A stretch of 64,000 nucleotides of DNA from Sideroxyarcus sp. (GCA_030652215.1 JAUSBC010000003.1:27218-91217), one strand, 5' to 3'. Shown: positions 46,392 to 56,532, numbered from the stretch's first letter. The notes: generated by a model from the letters alone, not told the origin. A program made the numbers and translations.

Positions 46392-47756
46392 ATGCCGCAT
46401 CTGAGTCTCAATCCTGCCACCAATCAAGTCCTTCAGACCTTCGCCAGTTGGGATGCGGCCCGCCTGCAACTCGCCCTGCAAGAAACTCGCGCCGCGCAAC
46501 AAGCATGGGCGCAAACGGATTTAGCCGCGCGCGCCGCCGTGTTGAGTGCCGTGGCGCAATACCTGCGCGCGCAGCGCGACCGTTTCGCAACCCTCATCAC
46601 GCTGGAAATGGGCAAGCTCCTGCGCGAGTCGCGCGGAGAAGTCGAGAAATGCGCGGGTGTCTGCGATTACTACGCGCAGCATGGCGCGGAGTTTCTGCGC
46701 AGCGAGCCGGTGGCGTCGGATGCCGGAAAAAGCTATGTCGCGCATTACCCGCTGGGAACGCTGCTGGCCGTCATGCCGTGGAACTTCCCGTTCTGGCAAG
46801 TGTTCCGCGCTGCGGCACCGGCCCTGATGGCAGGCAATGCGGTTCTGCTCAAGCACGCATCGGGCACGCCGCAATGCGCGCTGGCGATTGAAGCGATCTT
46901 CCGCGAGTGCGGCCTGCCGCAGGGGGTGTTCACGACGCTGATGATAGAGACTGATCGGGTGCCCGATGTCATCGCCAGCCCGTTTGTGCATGCCGTCACG
47001 CTTACCGGATCGGAAGCGACCGGGCGCAAGGTGGCTGCGCTCGCCGGGCAGCACCTGAAAAAATGCGTGCTGGAACTGGGTGGTTCCGATCCTTTCATCG
47101 TGCTGCACGATGCCGATCTGGAATTGGCCGTCGAGACGGCGGTGGCTTCGCGCTTCCTGAATAGCGGGCAATCCTGCATTGCCGCCAAGCGCTTTATCCT
47201 CGTGCCGCAGATTGCGGACGAATTCCTGCAGCGGTTCAAAGCCAAAGTCGAAGCGCTCAAACTCGGCGACCCGCTGGACGACGCCACGCAAATGGGCCCG
47301 ATGGCGCGTTCCGACTTGCGCGACTCGCTGCACCGGCAGGTCATCGAATCCATTGCCCAAGGTGCAGTCGCGGTTACCGGATGCGAGCCGGACAGCAGGG
47401 AAGGCTTCTTCTACCGTCCCTCCATCCTGGATCGCGTCACCCCCAAAGTTTGCGCCTACCACGAAGAACTGTTCGGCCCCGTGGCCATCGTCATTCGTGC
47501 CGCAGACGAAGCGGATGCGCTACGCATCGCCAACGATACCCGCTTCGGGCTGGGTTCCTCCATCTGGAGCCGCGACACGGCGCGCACTGAACAATTGGCG
47601 GCACGCATCGAGGCCGGCTGCACTTTTGTCAACGGCATGGTGAAATCCGATCCGCGCCTGCCTTTCGGCGGCATAAAGGCTTCGGGCTACGGGCGCGAGT
47701 TGTCGCGACAGGGGATGCTGGAATTTGTGAATACCAAGACGGTGTGGATACGTTAG
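46392..47756 (+). CDS. Aldehyde dehydrogenase, succinate-semialdehyde dehydrogenase type
   Basis: This is a 454-residue ALDH. The Rossmann and catalytic motifs are MPWNFPFWQVFRA, LTGSEATGRKV, catalytic Glu in VLELGGSDPFIV, catalytic Cys in LNSGQSCIAAKR, and FGPVAIVI. Overall closeness to SSADH-type enzymes (GabD/YneI group) is a recollection of the subfamily; the true aldehyde is unknown. It begins 12 bp after pgeF and may be cotranscribed with it. Confidence 0.88.
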   Translation: MPHLSLNPATNQVLQTFASWDAARLQLALQETRAAQQAWAQTDLAARAAVLSAVAQYLRAQRDRFATLITLEMGKLLRESRGEVEKCAGVCDYYAQHGAEFLRSEPVASDAGKSYVAHYPLGTLLAVMPWNFPFWQVFRAAAPALMAGNAVLLKHASGTPQCALAIEAIFRECGLPQGVFTTLMIETDRVPDVIASPFVHAVTLTGSEATGRKVAALAGQHLKKCVLELGGSDPFIVLHDADLELAVETAVASRFLNSGQSCIAAKRFILVPQIADEFLQRFKAKVEALKLGDPLDDATQMGPMARSDLRDSLHRQVIESIAQGAVAVTGCEPDSREGFFYRPSILDRVTPKVCAYHEELFGPVAIVIRAADEADALRIANDTRFGLGSSIWSRDTARTEQLAARIEAGCTFVNGMVKSDPRLPFGGIKASGYGRELSRQGMLEFVNTKTVWIR

Positions 47757-47795
47757 GGAAACGCCAGTGAGCGGACTTTCAGGGGAGCCAACACA

Positions 47796-48122
47796 ATGAA
47801 ACGAACAATCCTTTCCATCATGATGCTTGCCTCAAGCCTGACTTTTTCCATGCCCGCCCGGGCGGTTGCCTCGCTGACCATCAGCGATGCTTCGTGCGCC
47901 TCTTGGCAGTATGCGAGAGCGCGTGGTGAGCAATATCAAACCGCCTGGCTGCTCGGCTACCTTACCGGGGTGTCGGTGGGGGCGAATGTGGACATCCTGC
48001 GGGGCGTGGGGCCCGAATTCATCGAATCCTGGATGGACAACTTCTGCAATGCCAACCCGCAGAAATTGATGACGGACGGCACCAGCGACTTGATAGATGT
48101 TCTGCTCAACACGGGCAAGTAA
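47796..48122 (+). CDS. Small exported protein of unknown function
   Basis: This is a 108-residue protein with a signal peptide (ILSIMMLASSLTFSMPARA) and a ~80-residue mature helical part with two Cys (DASCASWQYAR, MDNFCNANPQ), likely joined in the periplasm. The layout (Cys, then a GYLTGVS helix, then a C-terminal Cys helix) recalls the Rap1a/Tai and HdeA-like groups, but I cannot assign it. GGGGAGCC precedes the ATG. Confidence 0.7.
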   Translation: MKRTILSIMMLASSLTFSMPARAVASLTISDASCASWQYARARGEQYQTAWLLGYLTGVSVGANVDILRGVGPEFIESWMDNFCNANPQKLMTDGTSDLIDVLLNTGK

Positions 48123-48168
48123 CCTTTCGAAAACCGGAAATTATCTTGGAACAAGACAGGAGGAAACT

Positions 48169-49290
48169 ATGAACAAGGTTTACATCACTGGCAGCGGACT
48201 CTGGGTACCGCCCAACCTCATCACCAATGAGGAACTCGTGGCTTCATTCAACGAGTATGTTCGGCGCAGCAACGAGCGCAATGCCGCAGCCATCGCAAGC
48301 GGCGCGCTTGCCGCGCTGTCTGAATCGAGCAGCGAGTTCATCGAAAAAGCATCCGGCATCAAGCAACGCTACGTGGTCGACAAGACCGGCGTTCTCGATC
48401 CGGAGGTCATGCATCCCATCCTCCCGCAGCGTCCGAATGAACAGATTTCGCTGATGGCGGAGATGGCCGTCGGTGCCGCGCGCGAGGCATTGGCCAATGC
48501 AGGCCGCAAGGCGGAAGAGGTCGATCTGGTCATTGTCGCCTGTTCCAATCTGCAGCGCCCCTATCCGGCCATCGCCGTCGAGGTGCAATTTGCGCTCGGC
48601 TGCGGCGGTTACGGCTACGACATGAACGTCGCCTGCTCCTCCGCCACCTTCGGCATCGAACAGGCTGCCAACGCCGTACGCTCCGGCAGCGCCCGTTGTG
48701 CCTTGGTGATCAGTCCGGAGCTGCCCTCCGGCCACCTCGAATGGCGCGACCGCGATTGCCATTTCATCTTCGGCGACATCGCCACCGCCGTCGTCGTCGA
48801 AGCCGCGCCTTCCGGCAGCCAGAAATCGGCCTGGGAAATCCTCGGTTCCAAAGCCGCGACCGTCTTCTCCAACAACATCCGCAACAACAGCGGCTTCCTC
48901 GACCGCTGCGATCCGGCCTCGCGCGACAATCGCGACAAACTCTTCATGCAGGAAGGCCGCAAGGTGTTCAAGGAAGTCTGCCCCATGGCCGCCGACCACA
49001 TCGCCGCGCACCTCGCCGTAAACGGCCTTGCCGCAAGCGACGTCACGCGTTTCTGGCTGCACCAGGCCAACCTGACCATGAACCACTTGATCGCGAAGCG
49101 CATCCTCGGGCGCGACGCCACGCTGGAAGAAGCGCCCGTCATCCTCGACAAATTCGCCAACACCGCCTCGGCCGGCTCCATCATCGCGTTCCACCAGCAC
49201 AACACCGAGCTTGCGGCAGGGAGCGTGGGCGTCATTTGTTCGTTCGGGGCGGGGTATTCGATCGGGAGTCATATCCTTAAGCGGGTTTAA
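48169..49290 (+). CDS. Beta-ketoacyl-ACP synthase III paralogue
   Basis: This is a 373-residue thiolase-fold KAS III with the Cys-His-Asn triad: NVACSSATFGIEQA, WLHQANLTMNHL and DKFANTASAGS. It is longer than housekeeping FabH (about 320) because of an insert near residues 20-65 (NEYVRRSNERNAAAIASG). This insert and ESSSEFIEKASGIKQRYV closely resemble the P. aeruginosa PA3286-type KAS III, which diverts octanoyl-CoA from beta-oxidation into fatty-acid synthesis (from memory). ATG 48169 follows AGGA; the open frame from 48097 overlaps the upstream gene and is rejected. Confidence 0.9.
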   Translation: MNKVYITGSGLWVPPNLITNEELVASFNEYVRRSNERNAAAIASGALAALSESSSEFIEKASGIKQRYVVDKTGVLDPEVMHPILPQRPNEQISLMAEMAVGAAREALANAGRKAEEVDLVIVACSNLQRPYPAIAVEVQFALGCGGYGYDMNVACSSATFGIEQAANAVRSGSARCALVISPELPSGHLEWRDRDCHFIFGDIATAVVVEAAPSGSQKSAWEILGSKAATVFSNNIRNNSGFLDRCDPASRDNRDKLFMQEGRKVFKEVCPMAADHIAAHLAVNGLAASDVTRFWLHQANLTMNHLIAKRILGRDATLEEAPVILDKFANTASAGSIIAFHQHNTELAAGSVGVICSFGAGYSIGSHILKRV

Positions 49291-49306
49291 CGGCCACAAT
49301 ACACAC

Positions 49307-49384
49307 GTAGGATGGGTGGAGCGTAGCGATACCCATCATTTATCGATATACCCGATGGGTATCGCTACGCTCCACCCATCCTAC
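49307..49384. repeat. Perfect long inverted repeat, AGCGTAGCG family
   Basis: Perfect 31-bp arms at 49307-49337 and 49354-49384 flank a 16-nt spacer. Each arm is itself a hairpin: GATGGGT..AGCGTAGCG..ACCCATC. It is related in design to the elements at 56241 and 59090. It lies after the KAS III gene and could end its transcript. Confidence 0.85.
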
Positions 49385-49436
49385 TGAGCTGTGGTCACTG
49401 GCAAATAATCGGTTACAAACAATTTCAAAGTCCTTC

Positions 49437-51008
49437 ATGCAAAACATCACCCGCACCCAACGCAAAGTCGTCCTCGCCGCCTGTTTCGGTACCTTCCTCG
49501 AATGGTATGACTTCCTCACCTTCGCCGCTTTGGCCACTTATTTCAGCGTGCTGTTCTTCCCGCCGGAGAATCCGACGGCAGCGTTGTTGATGAGTCTGGC
49601 CACGTTCGGCGTCGGCATGGTGGTGCGGCCTTTGGGTTCGGCCTTGTTCGGCCATCTGGCGGACCGGTACGGGCGCCGGCCCATTTTCATCGCGACCATT
49701 TCGCTGATGGGCGTGACCACCTTCCTGGTCGGTTTGCTGCCGACCTATGCACAGATCGGCTTGCTGGCACCCGCGCTGCTGTTGCTGTTGCGCCTGTTGC
49801 AGGGCTTTGCGGTGGGCGGGGAAATCGGCGGCGTGGCGGTGTATCTGACCGAGCATGCGCCGCACGGCAGGCGCGGCTTCTATACCAGTGTGTTGCAACT
49901 CATGGGGCCGCTGGGGATACTGGCTTCCACGCTGCAGATTGTGCTGTTGCAGCTTTTTCTCGACCCGACCGAGTTTGCCGCCTGGGGCTGGCGCGTGCCG
50001 TTCCTGTTCTCCGCCGTGCTGTTGTTCATTTCGATCAAGAGTCGCATGAGTCTGGAAGAGTCGCCCGTGTTCAGCCAGATGGAAAAAGAAGGCACGCTGT
50101 CCAAGGCGCCGCTGCGCGAGTGCCTGAGCGACCGCCGCACGCTGGGGCGCATGGCGCTGCTGTTTTTTTCCATCTCGGCGGGCGGTTCGCTGCTGTTCTT
50201 TTCCTCGCAGGTGTATGCCAACGTGTTCCTGAAAAGCGTGGTGCGGCTGGATGCGCAACTCGCCAGCACGCTGGTGATGACCAGCACCCTGGTGCTGTTT
50301 CCGCTCACCATCTTCTGCGGCTGGCTGTCGGATAAAGTGGGGCGCAGACCTGTCCTGCTCGCGGGCTTGCTGTTGGGCGCAATCGCGATCATGCCCGTGT
50401 TCAAGGGCCTGCAGCATTACGGCAATCCCACGCAGGAACGTTTCAACCGCGAGGTGGAGGTGACGCTGTACGGCACGAATTGCGACTACAGCCCGTTCCG
50501 CAAAGCGGCCAGCGATTGCGAGCGCAACCAGGAATTTCTGACCAAGAACGGTGTTTCCTACACTCTGAAGACGCCACGCGCCGGGCAGGAAACGACCGTG
50601 GATGTCGGCGGTGCTGCGGAAGTTGCCGGATTTCAACCGGACGCACTGAAGGAGACGCTGAAAGGCAAGGGCTGGGCGGAAAAAGCCGATAGCGCACAGG
50701 TGAACAGCTTCATGCTGTTCCTGCTGCTGATCGTGCCGGTCGTGGCCGTGGCGCTCATCACCGGCCCGCAGACGGCGGTGCTGGCCGAACTCTTCACCGC
50801 GCGCACGCGCTACACCGCCGCCGCCGTGCCGCATAACCTGAGCGCGGGCTGGATAGGCGGGCTGTCGCCCTTCATGGTCACGTTGCTATCGGTACAGGCG
50901 GGCGATGCCATGGCGGGGTTGTGGTATCCGGTGGGCATGCTGATACTCGCTTCTGTCGTCGGGTTGTTGTTCCTGCCCGAGACCAGGGACGTTTCTCTGC
51001 ATCATTGA
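49437..51008 (+). CDS. MFS transporter of the metabolite:H+ symporter (MHS) type
   Basis: This is a 523-residue protein with 12 predicted helices. MHS hallmarks are FGTFLEWYDFLTF at TM1, HLADRYGRRPIFIATI after TM2 and the matching GWLSDKVGRRPVLLAG in the second half. A ~95-residue polar insert (about residues 320-415; NREVEVTLYGTNCDY, DCERNQEFLTKNG, two Cys) separates the helix after GRRPVLL from the last helices. MHS members usually carry organic acids or betaine-like solutes. The substrate is unknown. Upstream is the 49307 repeat; the Shine-Dalgarno is weak. Confidence 0.88.
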   Translation: MQNITRTQRKVVLAACFGTFLEWYDFLTFAALATYFSVLFFPPENPTAALLMSLATFGVGMVVRPLGSALFGHLADRYGRRPIFIATISLMGVTTFLVGLLPTYAQIGLLAPALLLLLRLLQGFAVGGEIGGVAVYLTEHAPHGRRGFYTSVLQLMGPLGILASTLQIVLLQLFLDPTEFAAWGWRVPFLFSAVLLFISIKSRMSLEESPVFSQMEKEGTLSKAPLRECLSDRRTLGRMALLFFSISAGGSLLFFSSQVYANVFLKSVVRLDAQLASTLVMTSTLVLFPLTIFCGWLSDKVGRRPVLLAGLLLGAIAIMPVFKGLQHYGNPTQERFNREVEVTLYGTNCDYSPFRKAASDCERNQEFLTKNGVSYTLKTPRAGQETTVDVGGAAEVAGFQPDALKETLKGKGWAEKADSAQVNSFMLFLLLIVPVVAVALITGPQTAVLAELFTARTRYTAAAVPHNLSAGWIGGLSPFMVTLLSVQAGDAMAGLWYPVGMLILASVVGLLFLPETRDVSLHH

Positions 51009-51198
51009 AATCCGTTTCCGCCGGGATCGAGGGCGCGCCTGCGTCCTCGGGCGCGAACGTTTGGCGTCGACAGCCTGTCCAATCCGCGCAAATTCACTTT
51101 TTTACCGAAGCGCAGCGTTCAGACCTCAAGTTTTTCTTCCCCGTGTCGCCAATAGGGATACTGTCTGAACAGACGAGCAATCAGCCCCGGAGACTCAA

Positions 51199-52842
51199 AT
51201 GATCGATTGGTTCAAAGCCCTCAGCATCCGCTGGAAGCTGCAGTTCGGATTCTTCATGGTGACCATGGTCACCACGGTCTATAACCGCATGCTGGCCTCG
51301 CACGAATTGGGGCAGATGGTGGAGATTGCGCGCAAAGGTGGAGTGGAGCAGCAGGTTATCAGCGAGCTCGAAGCAAGCCATGCCGCGTATGTATTTAATT
51401 CATTCTGGGAGTCCGGACTGGAGTTCGCGCTCCAGTTCATCCTGATCGCGTTTGTTGCGGGTCTGTTCGTCAAGCCCATCCGGGCGCTGTGCGTGGCTTT
51501 GAAGGAGGTGGAGAAGGGCGATCTGACCAAAGAGGTTGAGCATCGTTCGCGCGACGAGATCGGCGATCTCGAGAAGAGTTTCAACGATGTGCTGGCCCAG
51601 CTCAACCACATCATGCGCGAGGTGGACGAGAGCGGCAAGGAAATGGAGCAATCGGCGTTCCAGATCGCCAAGATTTCGCACGAGATTGCCGAAGTGGGGC
51701 ACAAGGAGCAAAGCCGCTCGGACGAAGTGAACAGCGCCACGCAGCAACTGCACCAGATTTCGGAAAGCGTGCAGGTGCAGGCGACGGAAGCCACCGTGCG
51801 CGCGCAGGCGACGGCATCCCAGGCGCGCGAGGGCATAAACATCGTGCGGAAGAACATCGCCGAGATGGATCTCACGGTGCAGGAAGTGAATCAGGCGGCA
51901 ATCAAGATCGGAGAACTGGAACAATCGGCGGCGCAGATACGCGCCATCATCACCACCATCCAGGCCATTGCCGAGCAAACCAATCTGCTGGCGCTGAATG
52001 CCGCCATTGAGGCGGCCCGTGCCGGCGAGCAGGGACGCGGTTTCGCCGTGGTGGCGGACGAGGTGCGCAAACTGGCGGAACGCACCACGCAATCGGCCGG
52101 CGAAGTCTCGGCCATCATCGCGCAACTGGGCGGCAAGGTGCACGACGTGACCGCCTCGATGAACGTGGTGGTGGGAAAAGTGCACGACAACCAGACGCTG
52201 GCCGGCGAGACGGCAACGGTGATCGAGCGCATTTCGGCCGACATCGCGGAAACGGCCAGCGCAAACAAGGGCATTTCCGAGGCCAGCGGTGTGCAGATCG
52301 GGAATGTGGACGTACTCAAGAAGACGCTGGAGCAGCTTTTCGTGACGCTGCACGAAAGTTCGGACAAGGTCGAGACCACGGCCATCATCGGCGACGGCTT
52401 GCACAAGGTCACGGGCAAGCTGAACCAGTTGATGGCGGGGTTCACTTTTAACCACGAACAAACCGTCCAGACCGAGCAGCACGAGAAGCGCACCGCGCCG
52501 CGCGCGGCCAATCGTCTGCTGGTGCGGGCGGCGCAGGGCGATCTTTCCGTGGAATGCTGCAGCCTGGATTTCAGCATGACCGGCATACGCCTGCAGATGA
52601 ACAAGAAGCTGGACCGGACCAGTCCCGTCGAACTGGAACTGTACCTGCCGCAGGAAGACCTCAAGGAATACAGCAACCAGCAGCCGGTCAAACTGCAGGG
52701 CAAGATCAGCTGGTTGCGCGTGGAGGACGACAAGTACATATGCGGCGTCGCCTACGAGAACGTGTCCGAGCGGGTCGCCGCGCGTTTGCGCGAAAGCTTC
52801 AAGTACTACAACAAGCAACCGGAGTTCGGCGCCGCCCGGTGA
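51199..52842 (+). CDS. Methyl-accepting chemotaxis protein with C-terminal PilZ domain
   Basis: This is a 547-residue receptor. TM1 is near residues 13-28 ([15 protein letters not shown]), the periplasmic loop is only ~45 residues, and TM2 is near 72-92 ([16 protein letters not shown]). HAMP (about 92-145) leads into the signalling coiled coil with the conserved hairpin tip [21 protein letters not shown] PilZ domain ends the protein (about 433-535; [26 protein letters not shown]), predicted to bind c-di-GMP. It joins chemotaxis output to the second messenger handled by the two GGDEF proteins near the left side of the window. CGGAG precedes the ATG. Confidence 0.92.
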   Translation: MIDWFKALSIRWKLQFGFFMVTMVTTVYNRMLASHELGQMVEIARKGGVEQQVISELEASHAAYVFNSFWESGLEFALQFILIAFVAGLFVKPIRALCVALKEVEKGDLTKEVEHRSRDEIGDLEKSFNDVLAQLNHIMREVDESGKEMEQSAFQIAKISHEIAEVGHKEQSRSDEVNSATQQLHQISESVQVQATEATVRAQATASQAREGINIVRKNIAEMDLTVQEVNQAAIKIGELEQSAAQIRAIITTIQAIAEQTNLLALNAAIEAARAGEQGRGFAVVADEVRKLAERTTQSAGEVSAIIAQLGGKVHDVTASMNVVVGKVHDNQTLAGETATVIERISADIAETASANKGISEASGVQIGNVDVLKKTLEQLFVTLHESSDKVETTAIIGDGLHKVTGKLNQLMAGFTFNHEQTVQTEQHEKRTAPRAANRLLVRAAQGDLSVECCSLDFSMTGIRLQMNKKLDRTSPVELELYLPQEDLKEYSNQQPVKLQGKISWLRVEDDKYICGVAYENVSERVAARLRESFKYYNKQPEFGAAR

Positions 52843-52849
52843 TACTGGG

Positions 52850-52855
52850 TATAAT
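52850..52855 (+). promoter_or_regulatory. -10 box upstream of the ZIP gene
   Basis: TATAAT, 31 bp before the ZIP start and just after the chemoreceptor stop, suggesting a separate transcript for the ZIP-CDF-rimO genes. Confidence 0.5.
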
Positions 52856-52886
52856 TCGCGCCCTTTCCTGACTCCGGTTTTTTGGC

Positions 52887-53660
52887 ATGAGTATCTTGGC
52901 CTGGATCATATCCGCCAGCCTGCTGGGCGGCATCCTGAGCGTGGCAGCGGCGGCGCTGTTCGCGCTCAATGCGCGCGGGCAATACCTGGGCGGACTGGTG
53001 AGCTACGCCATCGGCGCGTTGCTCGGCGCTGTGTTTCTCGACATTCTCCCCGAAGCGTTCGAACAGGCGCACAGCGCGAGCGCAGTGAGCGGCACGGTGC
53101 TGATGGGCATTCTGGTGTTTTTCACACTGGAAAAGGTGCTGATCTGGCGCCACTGCCACCACGAGCATTGCGAGGCGCACGAGCCGCACGACCACGCCGA
53201 ACACGGCAACACCCGCAGCGGAACGATGATCATCGTCGGCGACACTTTCCATAACTTCATCGACGGCGTCATCATCGCCGCGGCTTTCATGACGGATTGG
53301 CAAGTCGGCGTCGTCACCGCGCTGGCCATCATCGCGCACGAAATCCCGCAGGAAGTCGGCGATTTTGCCGTGCTGATCCATTCCGGTTACAGCAAGGCGC
53401 GTGCTTTCCAGCTCAATCTCATTTCCAGTTTTGCCACGCTGATCGGCGGCATCCTGGGTTACTCCGCACTGCAGGAGATGCAATCGGCGACGCCGTATCT
53501 GCTGGCCGTGGCTGCGGCCAGCATGATCTATGTCGCGGTGGCCGATCTGATTCCCGGCTTGCACAAGCGCACCCAGTTGCGCGACACCGTGCAGCAAGTG
53601 TCGTTGATCCTGTTGGGCGTGGGTACGGTAGCGCTGACCGGGCACCTCGTGCACATCTGA
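52887..53660 (+). CDS. ZIP-family divalent metal transporter
   Basis: This is a 257-residue protein with about 7-8 hydrophobic segments. ZIP signatures are [13 protein letters not shown] in TM4 and [14 protein letters not shown] in TM5, both with metal ligands. A His-rich cytosolic loop ([20 protein letters not shown]) lies between TM3 and TM4. It imports Zn or Fe-type metals into the cytosol. The adjacent CDF exporter, 13 bp downstream, would counterbalance it. Confidence 0.9.
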   Translation: MSILAWIISASLLGGILSVAAAALFALNARGQYLGGLVSYAIGALLGAVFLDILPEAFEQAHSASAVSGTVLMGILVFFTLEKVLIWRHCHHEHCEAHEPHDHAEHGNTRSGTMIIVGDTFHNFIDGVIIAAAFMTDWQVGVVTALAIIAHEIPQEVGDFAVLIHSGYSKARAFQLNLISSFATLIGGILGYSALQEMQSATPYLLAVAAASMIYVAVADLIPGLHKRTQLRDTVQQVSLILLGVGTVALTGHLVHI

Positions 53661-53673
53661 GTCCGTCCGCAAA

Positions 53674-54606
53674 ATGACTACCCCGCAATTGAAGCGTTAT
53701 GCATGGCTCTCCATCGCGGCCGCCATCGCCACCATCCTGCTCAAGGGTATCGCCTGGTGGCTCACCGGCTCGGTCGGCCTGCTGTCCGACGCGCTCGAAT
53801 CCTTCGTCAACCTGGCCGGGGCCTTGATGGCGCTGGCCATGCTATCGCTGGCGGCGGAGCCCGCCGACGACAAGCATGCCTACGGCCACGGCAAGGCGGA
53901 ATATTTTTCCAGCGCGTTCGAGGGGTTCCTCATCCTGCTGGCTGCCTTCAGCATTGCCTATGCCGCCATCGAACGCCTGTTGCATCCACAGGCAATCGAG
54001 GAAGTCGGCGTCGGCCTGATGGTGTCGGTCATAGCCTCGGTCATCAACCTGCTGGCCGCGCGCGAACTGCTCAAGGCGGGGCGCGCCTACAATTCCATCA
54101 CGCTGGAAGCCGACGCCAAACACCTGATGACCGACGTGTGGACCTCGGCCGGTGTGATCGTCGGTGTGGGGCTGGTCTGGGTGAGCGGCTGGTTGTGGCT
54201 GGACCCGGTGCTGGCCCTGCTGGTGGCGGTCAACATCGTGTGGACGGGATGGCAGTTGCTGCAACGCTCGGCGTCCGGCCTGATGGACGAAGCGATCCCG
54301 GCGGAGCAGATCGGGGCAATCGAAGCGATCCTGGCAGGCTATCGCAAGCAGGGGCTGGATTTTCACGCGCTGCGCACACGCCAGGCTGGCAGGCATGCCT
54401 TCATCTCGCTGCATGTGCTGGTGCCGGGCGAATGGAGTGTGCAGCGCGGCCACGACGAGGTCGAACGGATCGAGGCCGATATCCGCGCGGTCGTTCCGTT
54501 CAGCCATCTGACCACGCATCTGGAACCGATCGAAGACCCGCTGTCGCTGGTGGATGCGGCGCTGGAACGGCAGGAAAGTATGAATGGACAAAGGAATGAA
54601 GCATGA
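53674..54606 (+). CDS. Cation diffusion facilitator (CDF) metal exporter
   Basis: This is a 310-residue protein with six helices and a C-terminal cytosolic domain. Metal-site motifs are [17 protein letters not shown] (TM2 site) and [16 protein letters not shown], then [18 protein letters not shown] in TM5. It exports Zn, Fe or a related divalent ion in exchange for protons. It overlaps rimO by 4 bp (ATGA) and follows the ZIP gene closely. Confidence 0.92.
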   Translation: MTTPQLKRYAWLSIAAAIATILLKGIAWWLTGSVGLLSDALESFVNLAGALMALAMLSLAAEPADDKHAYGHGKAEYFSSAFEGFLILLAAFSIAYAAIERLLHPQAIEEVGVGLMVSVIASVINLLAARELLKAGRAYNSITLEADAKHLMTDVWTSAGVIVGVGLVWVSGWLWLDPVLALLVAVNIVWTGWQLLQRSASGLMDEAIPAEQIGAIEAILAGYRKQGLDFHALRTRQAGRHAFISLHVLVPGEWSVQRGHDEVERIEADIRAVVPFSHLTTHLEPIEDPLSLVDAALERQESMNGQRNEA

Positions 54607-55922
54607 GTAAAGCAACACCCAAAATCGGTTTCGTTTCGCTGGGCTGTCCCAAGGCCACCTCCGATTCCGAACTCATCCTCACGCGCATGCAGGCGGAAGG
54701 CTACGAGATCACGCCGAGCTACGAGGAGGCCGATCTGGTGGTGGTCAACACCTGCGGCTTCATCGACAGTGCCGTGGCGGAATCGCTTGAAGCCATCGGC
54801 GAGGCGCTCGCCGAGAACGGCCGCGTCATCGTCACCGGCTGCCTGGGCGCCAAGGGCGACATCGTGCAGCAGACGCATCCCAGGGTGCTCGCCGTCACCG
54901 GCCCGCATGCCACCGAGGAAGTGATGGATGCGGTGCACAAGCACCTGCCGCGACTGCACGACCCCTATACCGATCTCGTACCGCCGCAAGGCGTGCGCCT
55001 CACGCCGCAGCACTTTGCCTACCTGAAGATTTCCGAAGGCTGCAATCATCGCTGCACCTTCTGCATCATCCCGGCGCTGCGCGGCGACCTGGTGAGCCGC
55101 CCGATCCACGACGTGATGGGCGAGGCGGAGAAACTGGTCGAATCCGGCGTCAAAGAACTGCTGATCATCTCGCAGGACACTTCGGCCTACGGTCTGGATG
55201 TTAAATATCGCACCGGCTTCTGGAACGGCAAGCCGCTCAAGACCAACCTGATCGAGCTGGCCGGCGCGCTGGGCAGCCTGGGCGTGTGGACGCGCATGCA
55301 TTACGTCTATCCCTATCCCAGCGTGGACGAACTCATTCCGCTCATGGCGGAGGGCAAGATCCTTCCTTACCTCGATATCCCGTTCCAGCATGCCAACGAG
55401 CGTATCCTCAAGCTGATGAAGCGCCCGGCCAGCAGCGAGAACGTGCTCAAGCGCATCCAGCAGTGGCGCAGCGTCTGCCCGGACATCGCATTGCGCAGCA
55501 CCTTCATCGTCGGCTTCCCCGGCGAGACGGAAGAGGAATTCGAAGAACTGCTCGATTTCATCGAGGAGGCACAACTCGACCGCGTGGGCGCGTTCAAGTA
55601 TTCGCCGGTGGAAGGCGCTGCGTCCAATGCGCTGCCCGACCATGTTGATCCCGATGAGCAGGAAGACCGCCTCGCGCGCCTGATGTATCTGCAGGAAGAA
55701 ATCAGCGCCGCGAAACTGGCGAAGAAGGTCGGCACGACCATCACCGTGCTGGTGGACGATGTGGACGAAGACGGCTCGGTCGCGCGCAGCGCGGCCGACG
55801 CGCCTGAGATCGACGGCCTGGTGTATATCGACGGCGAGGATCTGGAAGTGGGCGAGTTTGTGACGGTGAAGATCACTGACTCGGACGAGCATGACCTGTG
55901 GGGAGAAATCGTTCAAAAATGA
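54603..55922 (+). CDS. rimO: Ribosomal protein S12 methylthiotransferase RimO
   Basis: This is a 439-residue radical-SAM enzyme (EC 2.8.4.4) that adds a methylthio group to an Asp of ribosomal protein S12. The N-terminal UPF0004 domain has three Cys ([31 protein letters not shown]), followed by the radical-SAM CxxxCxxC motif in [13 protein letters not shown] and a C-terminal TRAM domain ([16 protein letters not shown]). Length and motifs fit. ATG 54603 overlaps the CDF stop; its stop overlaps the start of the YkgJ-type gene. Confidence 0.96.
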   Translation: MSKATPKIGFVSLGCPKATSDSELILTRMQAEGYEITPSYEEADLVVVNTCGFIDSAVAESLEAIGEALAENGRVIVTGCLGAKGDIVQQTHPRVLAVTGPHATEEVMDAVHKHLPRLHDPYTDLVPPQGVRLTPQHFAYLKISEGCNHRCTFCIIPALRGDLVSRPIHDVMGEAEKLVESGVKELLIISQDTSAYGLDVKYRTGFWNGKPLKTNLIELAGALGSLGVWTRMHYVYPYPSVDELIPLMAEGKILPYLDIPFQHANERILKLMKRPASSENVLKRIQQWRSVCPDIALRSTFIVGFPGETEEEFEELLDFIEEAQLDRVGAFKYSPVEGAASNALPDHVDPDEQEDRLARLMYLQEEISAAKLAKKVGTTITVLVDDVDEDGSVARSAADAPEIDGLVYIDGEDLEVGEFVTVKITDSDEHDLWGEIVQK

Positions 55923-56245
55923 GCGGTGCAAATCCCTGCATGACCTGCGGCGCCTGCTGCGCCTATTACCGCATCTCGTTCTATTGGGGCGAATGCAGCG
56001 AAGCGCCGGGCGGCATTGTTCCTGTCGAATACACCGAAAAGGTGCACGAACACATGGTGTGCATGAAAGGCACCAACAGCTACCCGCCGCGTTGTGCAGC
56101 ATTGCGCGGCGAGGTCGGCAAGGAAGTCTCCTGCGCCATCTACGAAAACCGCCCCAGTCCCTGTCGCGAGTTCAACGAATACGAGCTGGACGGTACGCCC
56201 AACACGCGTTGCTTCAAATTGCGTGGCATTGTTCCGCCGCCGTAG
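55919..56245 (+). CDS. YkgJ-family cysteine-cluster protein
   Basis: This is a 108-residue protein with a Cys-rich metal-binding motif near the N-terminus ([12 protein letters not shown]), then [14 protein letters not shown] and [14 protein letters not shown]. The family probably binds Zn or an Fe-S cluster; function unknown. ATG 55919 overlaps the rimO stop (ATGA). The stop codon TAG is supplied by the inverted-repeat element that begins at 56241. Confidence 0.86.
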   Translation: MSGANPCMTCGACCAYYRISFYWGECSEAPGGIVPVEYTEKVHEHMVCMKGTNSYPPRCAALRGEVGKEVSCAIYENRPSPCREFNEYELDGTPNTRCFKLRGIVPPP

Positions 56246-56384
56246 GTTGGGCAAAGCGTAGCGTGCCCAACAATGCCGTCATAAACAACACCCCGCGTCA
56301 TTCCCCCGCTTCAATATTGCCGGTCTCGCCCGTATCCGGGTTTCCCTCAAAACGTTGGGCACGCTTTGCTTTGCCCAACCTACG
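56241..56384. repeat. Long inverted repeat, AGCGTAGCG family
   Basis: The 31-bp arms at 56241-56271 and 56354-56384 differ at two positions in the core (GT versus AA). Arm design: GTTGGGC..AGCGTAGCG..GCCCAAC. The ~80-bp interior has no ORF. It overlaps the 3' end of the YkgJ-type gene. Confidence 0.82.
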
Positions 56385-56418
56385 ATTAGCGATGGGTGAT
56401 GTCTTCCAGCCAGCAGGC

Positions 56419-56503
56419 TGTAGAAGGGTGGGCACGTTTTCGGTGCCCATGCGGAGCACATTTATGCACACCGCGTGGGCGCACAGGACGTGCCCACCCT
56501 ACA
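56419..56503. repeat. Imperfect inverted repeat with GTGGGCACG-type arms
   Basis: Arms about 56419-56454 and 56471-56503 share GGGTGGGCACG and its complement CGTGCCCACCC. It sits directly between the 56241 element and crcB. It looks like a decayed relative of the AGCGTAGCG family. Confidence 0.55.
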
Positions 56504-56520
56504 AATTCCATTCCGCCTGC

Positions 56521-56526
56521 TACAAT
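56521..56526 (+). promoter_or_regulatory. -10 box abutting crcB
   Basis: TACAAT lies 6 bp before the crcB ATG, so transcription would begin at or near the start codon. No Shine-Dalgarno is visible. Confidence 0.4.
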
Positions 56527-56532
56527 CTGGCC

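Noticed and set aside
49425..50834. 469-codon open frame on the minus strand
   Set aside because: It is antisense to the MHS transporter; Gln/His/Arg-rich without domains.
51126..51153. Possible flagellar sigma-28 promoter before the chemoreceptor (TCAAGTTT..GCCAATAG)
   Set aside because: The boxes are similar to the consensus but the spacer is 14 bp instead of about 11, so it does not fit.
56246..56532. Fluoride riboswitch upstream of crcB
   Set aside because: The gap is almost filled by inverted repeats and the -10 box abuts the ATG; no riboswitch-like conserved sequence was found.
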